This document shows positions 40,701-55,700 of a stretch of 64,000 nucleotides of DNA, in pieces (within the stretch, counting starts at the first letter, position 1; the number at the start of each line of letters is the position of its first letter). The notes below the pieces were generated by a model. That model had not been told where the DNA came from. It worked only from the letters and a program-made list of their open reading frames with translations, and made no database searches. Source of the DNA: Onchocerca lupi (lineage: Eukaryota > Nematoda > Chromadorea > Rhabditida > Onchocercidae); the NCBI GenBank assembly GCA_028564675.1, contig JAOVVO010000005.1, positions 248,001-312,000 on the forward strand. Reading direction: 5' to 3'. The position numbers were made by a program, and so were the translations under genes.

Positions 40701-43700
40701 TCGACAATTAAAGTGGTCTGTAGATCCTGTGTACTTGTTGTACTACAAATCGGTATGCTTACTTCTGAAAGACAAAAATAAAAGCTATTTTACTGGAATA
40801 TAATAATTACCAAAATTACTGACAGATGAAATTGGGAGAAATAACAATGAAGTGGGAGGTCAAAGTTTTCTTTGGAATCTAAGAGCAGCAAACCAATAAT
40901 GATGGCAGTCAATTCTTAATATTTCAATAAATTTATATACGAAATAGATTGAGCTTTATAAGAGAATAGAATGACAATTTTCATCGCATTTCTCTTAGAA
41001 AACTAAAAAATAACATAATATACTTTCTATTATTCTAAAAACCTGATAATATCTGAGTTCCGGAAGTCTCTAAGAAATCGTCTCGTTTGCTTTCAACTGT
41101 ATCCAATGTCCAAGATGCGAAGTCATCATCATCACATGCTTCCGGATGGTCTCGATGTAAAGTTTCTAGATCAAATATTTTTTCAAATGATTGCCATAAT
41201 GTGGAGCAATTCAGTAGTAATGTTTGCTGCGTCTTTGTGCCATTCTTTTCTTTGTGTTCGTCCATTATTAATGACAAAAAAAGCTAAAGAAAGAATTTTT
41301 AAACAAACAATTAAAAAATTTAAAATTTCTAATAAATTTCCTCCACATGAAATTTTAAAAATTTTCACAAAGATAATTCCAGATCATAACATATTTAAGT
41401 ATTCCGGCAGGAAATTCACCAAAAAACTCACATTGATGCAGTGCTTGATCCAAAAATGCTGTTGCATATCAGCCCAATTCTGTGATGTAATGATATGATA
41501 TAATCGGTCATAAATATTTTTTGGGACTTGAGCATCGAATAACTTGAAAAACCGAGAACGCAATGACTCATCCTGCAAACAAAACTAAGAACACGACTAA
41601 GGATTCAATCGAACAAATAAAACAAAATGAGGGGAAGATTCAGATTTGCAACTACATGCCAAGTATTTTTTCGAAAATATTTATAGTACGGAAAATTCGA
41701 AATCGTAAAAAAAAGAAATTCACTGTGTAAATTTTCAGTTTCTTAATTTTTTAAAAATTCTAAAATAATTACCTGAACACAAAGACCCCAATGAAAAGCA
41801 CTATTAAGTTTTGCTAATGTTTCGCTAGTTCGTAGATGCGCAGTTTCATAAACATAAAGTACTGTTTCAAGTAATATCTTCACCAAATCTCCTGATTTTT
41901 CATGACGTTTATGTGCTTCCATTGTTTGTACAAGCCTTATCAAAAGAGGAACACCTTGATTCAGCTGTCTCTGAAAAAAACATCATAATTTTCTTCTAAA
42001 GAGTCTATTATTAATATATTAAAATCCAAGAACAACACCATAATCAAATCCCTTGGCTTTTCTTTCGACGTCGAGTAAATTTGAAATAAAGATGATTCCA
42101 TCTAATGAGTTACTATTCTCAGAGAAATAATTCCAACAAAGTCGCCACGAACTTTATTCAAATTAAGACAAACGAACCTCATCCCCATTACGCACCATAA
42201 TATCAACAACACGAATAACAATATCAAGAACACGATCGAATGGAGTCTTGTCAATGAGTGGTGTTAAAATGCACTGTCCAATATTGCGTCGTGCTTCGGG
42301 TGGTATTGCGTGTATACGAGGTCGAAGAAGTTCCAAGGAAAAAATTATTAATTCAGTCAGTGCATGTCCTAAACCTCACATTTCATTAATTTTAAAATCA
42401 TAATAAAAGTTAGAAATTATAGGACATTCGAGATAAAATATGATTCGATCAAAATTACAAAAATTAGTTCTAGGAAATTTTATACCATCCTCTCATTCAC
42501 TGTAAATGAAAGGATGCTCTAAAACATATACACATTATAATAATATTAAATTTAGTGTTTAATCTTATTTTTTTCAGATTTAGTGGATCAGACTACTAAG
42601 TGATAAACTTTAAAAAAAAAAAAAGAAAAAAAAAAACCTTTATTTTCAGTACACGAAGAGACATGTTCACGAACGAGTTTTTGAACAGCTTTTGTGAATG
42701 AACTCAAACACATCGTATCAACGTAAGCTGGTTGAATAACGCATATAGTGCGCAACAAATGGATCGTTGCAAACACACCGGTCATTGGCTGACTTTGTCC
42801 TCTGAAATTCGACTTACCAGTCCCGGTATTCTTTGACTGATCGAACGTTTCTATCGAAACTTCCCTTATTTCGTGTATTGGGTAAAAAATTATTGGAAAT
42901 TAATATCCTCTTAAAAAGACATTTCCTTTATCTAATTAACTGGAATTAAGCAAAAGACCGTTTAATATCATATATGTGTCAGCATTTCTAAAATATTTCA
43001 GAATGCCTTCAATTTTCACAGAAAAAAAAAAAAAGGAAAAACTAAGAGCTTCAATATGAGGAGATTACTTCTCATAATTGCTGAATGTGTCGTTAATGAA
43101 TTTTGTAACAAACTGGTTGATTGTTTCCAATTCGTCTAGTCCTTCCGGTGAGCATTTTGTTTTCTCGAATAATTTAGAAACAAGTTGGCAAAGACTCCGC
43201 ATAACCTTAAATTAAATTCAACATAGCTTCCAGAATCTTTCATAATTGAAAAAAAAAAAACCTTTGGATGCAGAAGAAAAATGGATCAAGAATCATCAAT
43301 TTATTCAAGAAAAAATGAGAATTACTATAACTTCCAAATCCACAAAACCTACAGCATTGTCTTGACAATTCAAACAGGCAACGATTCCACGCTGCAACAT
43401 TTTGACGTTTGCAACAATAACTTCTTGTGGCTAAAAAATTTTTTTCTACAGTATCATATTCGATTGATTATTTTTGAAGTTTTATTCCTTAAAATTCGAG
43501 CCAATTTTGCCTTTTGACATCAATCTGATGGGTAAGGAAGTGTTTATAAAGTTACAAGTTTTTCATGTTTTTTTGCAAGTTACAAAGCACAAAGCTAAAA
43601 ATTGTGATGATAATGGAGAATGAAATCCATCCAATAATTCACGAAAAACTGCTCACTTTTATATGAGTTTTATTTTTTATACTTCAAGAATAACCAAATC

Positions 43701-46700
43701 CAAAAAAGATTACTCATTAAAAAGCTTTTACTAACCAAAACAGCAATGAGATGCGTAATAATATCTAGTGATGTATGGAGTTGAGACAAATGGTGAGCAA
43801 CTGTACTTTGTTCCCGAAATTGTTGGGTAACAGCTTCTGCTGCAACTGTCAACTGTTTTTCCAACCTACAAATACATTGAAAGTTCACTTCCTCCTCTTC
43901 GCCAGTAATTGTCACAGTTTTCATTAAAAATCTTAGGATATCTAATTACTGGATAATGTTTAAAAAAAATCTTTCTGTAATGATGGAATACAAAAACAGT
44001 AAGCAATAATCTGTTCAAAGTATGTAATATCCATTTCCTGAAATGTAATGGCTTTGTTTAGGATACCAGTCAAATCACATTCACATTGTATTTCGATAGA
44101 CTTTTAAGTTAGATATTTCTAGATAACTGTATTTAAATATACAAAACTTGCAACCAATTTAAATAATATCCATTTTACCAAGAAAGTCTGAGATTAACAG
44201 TAAGTCCCCAGAGGTTGCTTTTCAGACAGACTCGCAATAGGTTTAAGCATCGTTTGCATAACTGTTCCATTGCTGCAGCATGCTGCGTTGGATTCTGTAA
44301 TTTTTACATCTCTTACTTCATTGTAATTAGGCATAGAATTGAACTCTGAAATTTCTATAAAATAAATAAATTGGATACTCTCCGAACTTTCTTTATTCAA
44401 CGAATACAAAACTAACTGCGTCAGGTACTGCAGACGATAATTTTACAAGCATATTAACAACATGGTCTACATGTACTTTCTCGATCGGTCGATGTATCTA
44501 GAATTAAAAATTTATATTCTATCATTTGAATTATTCATTATTATCATATGTGAAAAGTGAAATTCAATTTTTTGCAAATATTTTTCAAGTCTGTTGCTTT
44601 TTTTTTTCTCATAGTTTTTCGGATGAATGGCTTGGAACAGTTATGTCCAGTAACAAAAAGTGCTAAACACTTTTTTATAAATTCCATTTATCTAAGTTAT
44701 TCGAAAACAAAATAAATTTATAACATACATTTTCTGCATCCTTGTTCTGCAGTTGAGACAAACCCGAAGATGAAGGCTGCTGTTGTGCTGAAGGACTTCG
44801 TATTGTCTCAGTTTGTGATTGCTTACTAATATCCGACCCTTTTTCCTACAATTAATTTTTTAAATAATGTATCGAGAACCAAAAATTCCTAACTCTCGTT
44901 TCTTAACGTTTTTCAGAAACATGAAATTAGATATCAGCTCATGATTACAAATGCAAACATTAATCCCATTAGACAAGTCAGAATCAGTTCATGTTTTGTA
45001 CAAAATATTCTTCCCAATTGTTCTCAGTTGAAATTATTATTTCGTAACTACAATGGAATAAAATGAATTGTACCAATTCTTCCATTTGCTTTATTCGCCA
45101 CTGCTCCCATTTAATAACCATTTCGCATACATCAATCGCAGTCCGTCGGTTTTCCAAAGTGCCTTGTGCTAGCATCAAACGTTGAACTCCATTCAGTATA
45201 ACTTGTAGCATTTGGTGACGTACATTATAATAGATCTTGTAATGACGAACTATCATTGACCTATAAAAAGATGTTTCTTCTTTCCTCTCTAAAATATGAT
45301 GCTAGATCTTTAATATCAATTCCTTAGACAGTGAGTTTTGATATAAATTAATTTACAAACATGAAATTAACTTACAAACAATGATAAATTTGCGAGACAT
45401 TATGGCCTTCTTCAACAATAGTTTTTTTAACAATGGTCATCAATTGTTTGTGACCATCATCCATACGTAACGGTACAGATGGAGTTAATATATCAAGTGA
45501 ACGTTTGATAATGTCTTTCGGATCGCTCAAGGTAGCTTTTAGCAGACTTAGAAAAACCTGCAAAAAAAAAGTACAAGGAAAGATCATGCTTCAATATCGA
45601 AAATCGCTTGAATTTCAAATCCTATTCATGTCAGTTTATACTTCGTAACATACATGAAGCATAATAATGACAAAATTCCTTCCCTTCATCGAACATCCAA
45701 CCATAGTTTGACTATAAAAAGTTAAACTACAAAAGAAAACATATAAAGAAAGCAGATAAAAAAAAAGAGGATAACAAAACCTGCAAAACGATCTTCCGAT
45801 TAATGTTAAATTGATTGATAATATTAGCAATCAGCAAATGACCCATGTATTTCATTGTTTGATCTTGAGGCGTCGATGACAAACAAGGCCAACCCAAAAG
45901 CATTAAAATGCGCAGACGATTGCCCTGCTTCCTGCAGTCTCTGTCATAACAACAAACGATTGAGTCAGTTTTACAAATTCTTTTTTGAAAATTTCAACTA
46001 TTTTGTCATTTCTAATAGAATGGCAATAATATCAAAGAAGTGAAAAAAAAAATTCCCTGAAACAACAAAATTTCTAACAATTAAAGTCAAATGATGGAAT
46101 GAAACACGAACTTTTGCGAGAAATCATGTATGTGAGTTGGACAATTACTGACAAACAAGCATCCTAGATGGAACAATTGAATAAGCATTGCATCACTTAT
46201 ATGAAATCTATTTCGATCCAATACTTTCTGACAAACTAGTGAAATCAGATTTTTATCATCTACATCATCTGGCTTTGCTGGAGTGCCAACTACCTGAAAA
46301 AGAGAATTTTCTTTGCTCAAAAGCAAAAAAAATTTCTCATTTCTAAACAAAAATAGCATTAATTATTAAATAAATTGATATAATATTATACCAATTCGTA
46401 GCATTAAACAATATACAAGAAAAATGTTTGCTTACTCAGATTAAAGCATTGAGATTGAAATCTTTCTAAGTAAAAATTGAATCAAGAAATTTCAAAAAAA
46501 TAAAATAAATAAATGTAACAAATTCAACAAATAAATGATAAATTATCGTCGACGAACCATATCGACATCGTAACGTTCGAACGCATAGTGTAATGAGGGG
46601 ATGACAACATACTGAAGCATTTTAACAACATTCAAATCGTGTGCTGTAGCCGAATCTTTTTCAAACATAGCAACTATTCGCTTTAATGCATTCTGCCGCC

Positions 46701-49700
46701 ATTCAATAGAATATTTCTATAATTATGAGTAATCTGTGTATCAAATGTAAAGATTATAGAAGAATTTTCTGAAATAAAATGAGAATAAACAAATGACAAG
46801 ATAGAAGGAAATAGAAAAAAAAAATCAAATATTTTCTTTTTCTTATTGTTTCCTATAATTTTTTTTCCAAATTTTTACAAAAAACTTTTCTTGCTGAAGA
46901 ATAAAAGATATTGAATAGCCTAGGGTAAACAATTCTGATTAAACTTAGTCATAGTGACATGAAATGTTTCGAATTGAAAATTTGGATGACAATAATAATG
47001 GTGATCTCTCACAAGATTAATGTACTAAAAGCATACTTGAATAATTATTTGATGAAATTTAAAAGATTAAAACCACATCTCAAGTAATAAAAATAATTAC
47101 CGGAATAATTTCTTTTTCGATAAATAATCTTACAAAGGTGAAGTCACCAATGTAATTATTCGTGAATACATGACAAAGATCGAACAGAATATCAATGCGA
47201 TCAATATTGGCTCTAAATGATAACCGACATCAATAAATAATTCACCAATTCTGAATAACAGAATTAACTTAGAAAGAGTATAAAACTAATTAAAGTATGG
47301 AAATGATTTCAAAAATTACTTGAAATAACGCAACAAGATCAGAGCTGCTAGCTTAGGAACTTCATAACGTGGTCCCTCCAAATAGTCCTAAAAGAATTGA
47401 TATTTTGTTCTCTGATCAAATGAAATCAAATGATAACTCAAATTTTTGATTGCTGCAAAATTTATATCAAATTGCACAGGCATTTCATCATGTTATTCTA
47501 CTCGCTTTCTCGGTTAAAAGCGTCCTATCTTCCAGTATTTTTCGGTCAGAATTTATCTGAATGTTATCAATGCTTTTTGTACAGAAAAGCATCTAGAAAA
47601 AGATTTCGAAAAAAACTAGATAACCGAATTTTTGCTCTTGAATAGAGTATTTCTGTACATCGAAGATTTCCTTCAATAGATTCAACATAAGATGAGCAAT
47701 TGAGATAAAATTTAAAGTGAAATATGGGTATATCTTTTACCTTACATGTGTATCGAGCACGAAAATCTTTATCATTCCACAGTGACTGTACAATCTTAAC
47801 AAGCTCACCGGCACCGTTTCCAGCCCAACTTGAATGGCGTTTCCCGATGCTAACAATCAGTTTCATGGCTAATAGTTCCATATCATATATTGATAAATCA
47901 CATTTTGTCCAAGTACCGGCTTCATCCTATGAAACGAATAAATAAATATTGCATATGACTACAACGAACAATTCAATTCTGATTCAATTTACATAAGCTC
48001 TATCTAATGAATTTAAAGAAAAAATAAGCATAAACTTTAGTTTTATTATGGCTAGTCTTTTCCAAAAAATCATGCACGACTGTGTTCAGTTTACAATCAA
48101 ATTAATTAACAAAAGACATAAACTGAAGCAGTGCAATTTCTTCGTCAACATTTGGGTTGCTAATAAAAATATAAAATAAGTTTAAAATTAATTAACCATA
48201 GCCTCGCCTTGCAATAACCGGAGTAAAAAGGTATTGTCTGTCATTAATTTCTCCTGAATTGCTATTGCTTCTTCATGCTTCACCACAAACTATAAAAAAA
48301 CTGGATCAGAAAAAAAATCACGGTAAAAAAAAAAGAAATCACCGAACTAAAATCATTTCAACTTACCGTTTAAATAATTTCTATATTGCCTTCTTTTGTC
48401 AATAATTTCCTACTAATTATCAAACAGATGATATAATTTCTTGCAACACGTCAATTTATCTAGAACAGTGCACAATTCTCATGCTATTCTCTCTCAAGTG
48501 ATCATTATATCTTATGCCTTTTATATATAAAGATTAATTACAAATTAATGTACGATGTAAGAACCTTAAATAGTTCACGATTCCCCTGCTCACAAATATT
48601 GTTGTTCGTAACGAAGAAACGCAGAGTTTCTAATGGAAATCGCGTTAAATATTTCATTAAAGGATAGCGCCAACTTGTGCAACTCTGCAAAATTACAAGA
48701 CCGAATTTTTATTTGAATAAAAAAACTTTTTAGATACATCTACAAAAAACGAAGTTTCAATCACTATTCCTTCTGTTTTTTGTTTCAATCATTAGGTCCT
48801 CAATTTATTGTGTCATTTACTTCAATTTTTAAGATTTTATTTCTAGTTTCTGCAATTAGGAAAGTACATTACGTAAGCATTATAAAGTGGTGAAATATGA
48901 AACAGAATTTAAAGTAAACTATCATAAGAAAATATTCCGGACCAATTTGAATTTCTAATTATTCCCCATCCCTGTAAATTAGCAATACTTGTTCTTGAAA
49001 TTGATATACACATGACTTCAAAATGCTTTGAATTTTAAAGAATAAGCTTAGAAAATTTCTTCAATGCCCTGACTACGGCATGCAGATTAAAAGGATGAAT
49101 AGTGCAATAATTACTACACCATAATTAAGAAATTTCAGTATTTTGCTTAATGTCCGGCGGAGTATCGGGAAGTAGTGGAAAAGATAAACAATAGGCTCAA
49201 TAATCAAGTGATTATACCGAATGCAGACCTAAAGTTATTCAACGGTAAGTCAACTAAGATTTGTTTTACCAAAAATACTTTTAAAACATTATTTCGAAAA
49301 ATATTACCTCGAAAGAAACAGCTGCTTCCCACCTGCGAACATGTGGTATAATTAACTGCACAAAAGTAGCATCAGCAAGAGGAAATTCGGCCAAAATCTC
49401 TAGTAATGTTTTTCCTACTTTAACATCGTCTGCCACAATATTATCTTGACTAGGGTCCGGAAATTTCCGAAAAGCATCCTGAATTTGACAACACTTTCAA
49501 CAACCACATACCTTCTAATATTAACCATATTTTTATAGAAGATTGTTAAATATCTTAAAAAATGTTGAAGAGAGAGTTGAAAGTTTGTAAAAAATACCAG
49601 CATATCGTTACAAAATGTTTCTGGAAAGGCATCTGGAAATAATCGTAGGAAGTAAAGCAAACACAAAACAACGTGTTTCTCTAAGCGATTATCTGATTCA

Positions 49701-52700
49701 GGTAAGACAGTAATCATCGACCCAAGATTCATTCTGAGTAACTGTGAACGTAATCGATCCAAACTCAATGCCTAAATTATTTATGAAATAAATAAAGGAG
49801 AAGATATAGAATGTGAACTATTCTTTCAGCATGAGAAAAAATAGTCCCAATAAAAAAAAGATAAGTTGATAAATAATAAATGTAACAAAAAACAACTTCT
49901 TTTAATGCACTGAATGCAGAACTCTGAATCTCTTCATTTTCTTCCATAAGGCATTTTAACACCGCTTCAAATATTTGCTTATGATGTGAAAACAACGGGT
50001 CATCATCCACTGTCTCCTTTAAATCTCCACAAGATGCAATACAACAAGCTATCAATGCTCCTAAATTTTACGAAAGTTTTTTTTTTCCGTTTATTTTGAC
50101 TGAAATGAGTACTTACAATTTGTGTTTACTTTTACTTAAATGAATACTTATAGCAAGATATAGAATAAACTCATAACATGAAATGAAAAATAACAAAAGA
50201 AAAAAAAAACTAACTTATAGTTGACTGACGTAAAGAGATGACACGTGAATTGAATTGCGAACGATGCATGACGGCAAGAAATCGAGTTGATGGTTTATAA
50301 TTTGGCTTGTTCCTTATTTCTTTTCCAGTAGCATTGCAAATAGATAAAAGTTGGGAAATGTAATCATTTTCCGGAAATCTGTCCAATATAAATTCCTGTG
50401 GTACTGGTTGGACGGAAAAAATGAAAACGAAAGCATCCTGAAACAAATTATTTATCTTAAACTTTAAAGAAAATTCATTTAAACAATCATATTTCTTCAT
50501 CCTCTCAAAATTAAATAATTTATAGCATATCACAAACTCTAATTATTTTTTTTAAATTAGAAACTACAAGCTATTTAGAGAGCGTCTGCAGTTGACCACT
50601 GTTTAATGGAATACGTTCACTTATGATATTTTTGATTAAGAGATGAAGAATCTTAATTGAATCTTAAAGGCATAATTGTGATTAGACCTGATTCCATTAT
50701 ATTTAAATAGATTAAAAGAGCAAATAGTTAAATATCACAAACTTCGAAGGTAATTTGTTGATCCAGAGACATTTTTTTGTAATCCGTCATGCCATTTTCC
50801 AAAAACTTTCTCAATAACTTATTCTGGAACGAAAGCAACTCGCACTGTGTGAATCCAGTACAGTCGGCTAACATCAAGAGCATTTTTTGACACTATAAAA
50901 ATTTAATGCCGATGAAATGTCTCGTCATGAATATTCCGTAAAAATCCTACTATACGTAAACAAAAATTCAACCTGTTTACTAAGAACTTGTGAAGGGCTC
51001 AAAAGATTTTCAATAATTCGTCCAACTACACATTGTATGGCTTCTTTTTTTTTCTCATGAACTGATGGTTGTTCAAAGCAGACCTGGAATAAAAGTAGAA
51101 CAGATTAATTCGGTGTAATAACAAACTGCAAAATTCTTAAACATCTGGATTTTGAATTCTTCGATTGAGCTACAAAATTAAATACTTTTAATAACAAATC
51201 CAATGTAGCAATTGCAACATCGACGGCTGAATTTGAAACATCTTCCATAAGTCCAACAATGACCTATAAAATTACGATTATTTTGTAAAAATATTTGTTT
51301 AAATTTAAAGGAGAATAAATCTGAAGTTCTTGATGAATTACATAGTTTTTGAAATTAGCCAAAATCCAATGTGAAGAAATCACTTCAATCATCAAGTTCA
51401 AAATTTCAAATAAACATCAAAATGTAAAAAAAATCACCTCAAATAAAGCGCAAAGGATGGCATCAATATTATTAATAACGAAAACTGGAGGGAAGTTTAT
51501 CAAAACAAATTTGATGCCTAGGCATCCACCAAGACGAATGCACCACGGTTCGTTATAACAAAGATTAGTTGCTCGTTCCAAAATTTGTTGAAAAAATATA
51601 CTGTTGGATGCCTGAAATTAATGTTTCACTAAAATAGGATAAAGCGATAAATTGAGCTATAATTCAATATAACTCTAGAAAAATGCAACTGCAGTCTCAA
51701 TTTTAGAAAAATACATAGTATAGTTCAAAATACCAGAAATAATAACATATTAGTCATGTAGAGATTTATGTTCCGTGACAACCCAAACATTAACACGACA
51801 TATTGAAATTTCAGTGATCCATAGTAGAATATAAATCTAATATTCTTAGCAAGAACACTTCTTTTCACTTTAATATCGCCTTTTATACAATCCTCCGATT
51901 AGCTTCATTTAATTTTGGTTAAGAATGCTAGTCATAATTATATGCATGACCAAAAAACTTCAAACATCTCATAAAAACTGAACATCGAACCACATTACTT
52001 CGCTGATAGATCGTTATTTCGAAAATTCGTTTTAGAAATTTCCGATTAGTAGATTACCTTGTTGATACTACCAAGCAGAGCAACTGCTGTCTCGCAAATC
52101 AGTTTCAGTGCCATAAGGCTAGTCTGGCCTACTTCTTTACACGGATCCGTTAAAGCAAGTAACACACTATCAATTAGAACAGTATAATCTACAAAATTTG
52201 AATCGCGATCCACAATCTCATCGCTTTTCTCTGTAAGAAAAACAAGCTTTTAAAAGTCAGTGAAACCAAAAGTCAAGAAAGTAAGACTTAAATAACTAAA
52301 ATTAGTTGCTTAAGGAATTTTGAAATTAAAATATCTTCTAAAGAATAAAATACAACCTTCTGCAAACAAATAAAACAAAAACTTTAAAGAACTAAAAGAA
52401 GTATTGTTTCGGATGAAAGAATTATAGAGATTCAAAAATGGAATTTTTAAAGACCAGAAAATATACAGCGGATTCGATAATAGAAATTCAAAAAACATAC
52501 CTCGGCACTGTTCAAAAATAATCTGAATTGTAAGATGCCTCACAACCATGCAGAAAAAATCCATAACATTACTGGTTGCTTCTTGCAATACTGCAGCTGT
52601 TGCATCTAAAAAATGATGAAATATATTTATGAAGATGAAAAAAAATTTCATAATCCTAGAATCCTCTCACTTACGGGTTTCTTGAAATTCAAATTAACTT

Positions 52701-55700
52701 AATTAAATGGCTTTTTCATTCAACATTATGAAACTTTTTCTGAGTTTGATAGTACATTCTGTCTATCTTCTATAAACTAAACCATTAAACTGCTTGTTAA
52801 AAAAAAAAAAAAAAAAAAGAAAAAACCAGATTTACAAAATAATCCGAGCAAAGCATCAAGATAAAGAGAGCGTGAATATCGATTGCTGCAGTGATAATCT
52901 AACCGAAAACTGCTTTCGTTCTTTGCACGCAACTCCTGAAATTTGTCTAAATTACTACCTATTCCTCTATATTTCCCATTCAAGTACTTTTGCTTCAGAT
53001 GCATTCATTAATTCAAGCAAAATAAATATTGTCAGATTTAAAATTAATGAATCCCATGTCCTTTATCATGTTGGTAATTTTGAATTATTTTTATACTCAT
53101 TGAATGAAATGGAAACGAACAGTTTTTTTTTTTTTTTTTTGATAATTTTCGCTTGATGTTATAAAGGGAAGAAGCATAGACTAGAAAATACTTCAGAAAT
53201 CAAAATATGATAAACCATTGCATTTACAATTCTAAATGCATGAGCTAATTACGTTAGCAAAAACAAAAATCGTTACCAAAAGTTTGGCAGTAAGATGTTT
53301 CTTGAAAAAAGGATTCTTCAAAATTCCGCGCTTGGTAGGTACCAAAGTACTCAGAATTACTCCTTTGATTATGCGGAACGCATGACGTCGCATGGCCAGG
53401 GAGGAAATCCGTATTCCGCCCGGAATTGTTTGTGCAGTTGCCATAACGAAAGATGCATCGACCACAAATGGTGAACGCAAATGTCTGACCGATTCTTTCA
53501 CCACTTCCGAAATATTCAGTTCACAAAAAAAGGGAGGACCATTATTATTATTCTGAAAAAAGATTCTATTTTTATTGGAAAGAATTCACTGGAAGGTAGA
53601 AAAAGCAAACAAAGCATAAATCAACCCATATGCATTTTTAATTACATAAAAAAAGATAAATAAAACTATTCCTCACGTTTTTTTTGAAATTCATTTTTTG
53701 TTATCTGCAAATACGGAGAAAATGAAGACCTGGGTTTCATTTGATAATGTTTCATTAAATTCAATATGTGATGTTGAAGCGCGTTCGAAAACCAACTGAA
53801 ATGCTGGTGATTCGAATGAATATTCATCTTTAAATACCAAATTTTGAGGGTCCATCAACATTTTTCGATTTGATGCCCCAAATTTTCCCAAAATCCTAAA
53901 TATTTTATTTACTCTTCATTTGTTAAACGCACCTTATTGATTTTTTGATTTTTCTTTCCTTTCCAGTTCTTATCAATAAACTTTTCAACAAAATGTTACT
54001 TTCAAACTGCTTACAGGCATCTGAAATCCAATTTCCGCTATGCTTAAAGTGAGTTAACAGAAAGAACAAAATCAAAATAAAAATGAGAATACCTAAACGC
54101 AATTTGTGGTGCATTTTTTTCCTGACTTGACATGCATTGCCATAAACCACGTATCAGTTCTGCTCGAACTGGTGCCATATGTTCGTAAAGATAGTCAGGT
54201 TGTAAATTGTCAACACATAGTTCCAAAGTTCGTAAACCCTATAAGTATTTCACAATAGATAAAATCTACAATTCTGTTATTTATAAGTGTATTGTTTACT
54301 TCCATTCCTGTTTGGTTTATATTTCTATTAAGACAAATTTATCAACAAAATCAAACTATGCTTCAGATCAAAGAATGATTAAAAAATCTTTGGAAACATT
54401 AATGATAAGTCAATCTACATATATTTTGGAATTATGTTGGCATGTTTCAATCTGGATTTAGAAAATCCTTGCAGATTTCATAAATTGAGATATACAAATG
54501 TGTACAAACAAAGACAAAAAAAAGACAACCTGTTGAATGAGACTACTACTCCCATTTAGAGCACATACTAATGGGTCCATCAACAATGGTAAATAAGGCA
54601 GCAATGACGATAACCTAAATAAAAAGAATCCTTTCAATGTTAATGTTTTAATTAGAAAATACTGTCGAATTACGTCAGATATTTTAAGAAATATCATTAC
54701 CTTACGGGTACTGTTAAACATAATTCAATAAACAATTCACGCATTTGCATCCGATGAGTACTAGATTGAAGACGATTTAACTGATGCAGAAGTGTGGGTA
54801 GAAGAGGCAGAAACGTTTGGTAGAGCAAATCGTAGCTTCCACCCCCAATTGAACTGAAACAATTAAAAAATTCTATATAATTGTATGATTTACCGCCAGT
54901 TGAATTAATTAGGCAAATCTCTAAATGCATAACATAAAAATTTCAAAGATTCCTCAACATTTGTTAAAATTGATATTCATTTAACCATTTTGACTTATAC
55001 ATGCATTCAGCAGGTAAAGTTTAGAAGAAATAATCAATATGCGCATTTATTCGGCCAAAATGATTTAGAAGAAATAGTCAATACGCGCATTCAGTAGAAT
55101 ACAATCAATAACTAGCAGGAAGTCTTTGGCATTATGCAGATTCAAAATTAATGCCCAATAGTTCTGCAACTATTACGGGCAGTATTCTTTCTTAATCGAA
55201 GCTTTATCGAACTGAAGCCAAGAGGAATTTTAAAATATTTGATAGAATAGACCCAAATGGATGTAAAATTATAAGCAAGATAATAGTTTCTGATATTCCC
55301 AATTATTTATCACTAGAATATTTGACAAAAAACTACGCAATGAATATAAATAATTCGAAATATCATTTTGAGAAAACAAAAATTATTACTAAAAGGACAG
55401 ATAAATTACCGGAAAAGTGCTCTAAGCAGAAGAAAATAATTAATAGGTTCTTGGGCTCGAAGCGCCAATTGCATCGAATGAAGAACTAGATCATGCAGAT
55501 ATGGCTACAAAAAGGAAATATATTAAAATTTTAGCTATTTCTGCAGATAAGATTTCAAATTAAATTCGAAAAATGTATACTGAATGTATAAATCGTTAGA
55601 AATGCAAAAGTGTCAGCAACACTTTGATTAAAAAGGAATAGTTCACATTTCCAAATTTTTGCGGCGTCAAAAAAAAAAATGTAATTTGTACCCGAAGCAT

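Noticed and set aside
43950..44040. Possible extra TRRAP exon between exons 47 and 48
   Set aside because: It has a good acceptor but no donor with the required phase; the direct join gives the conserved Trp and matches the family.
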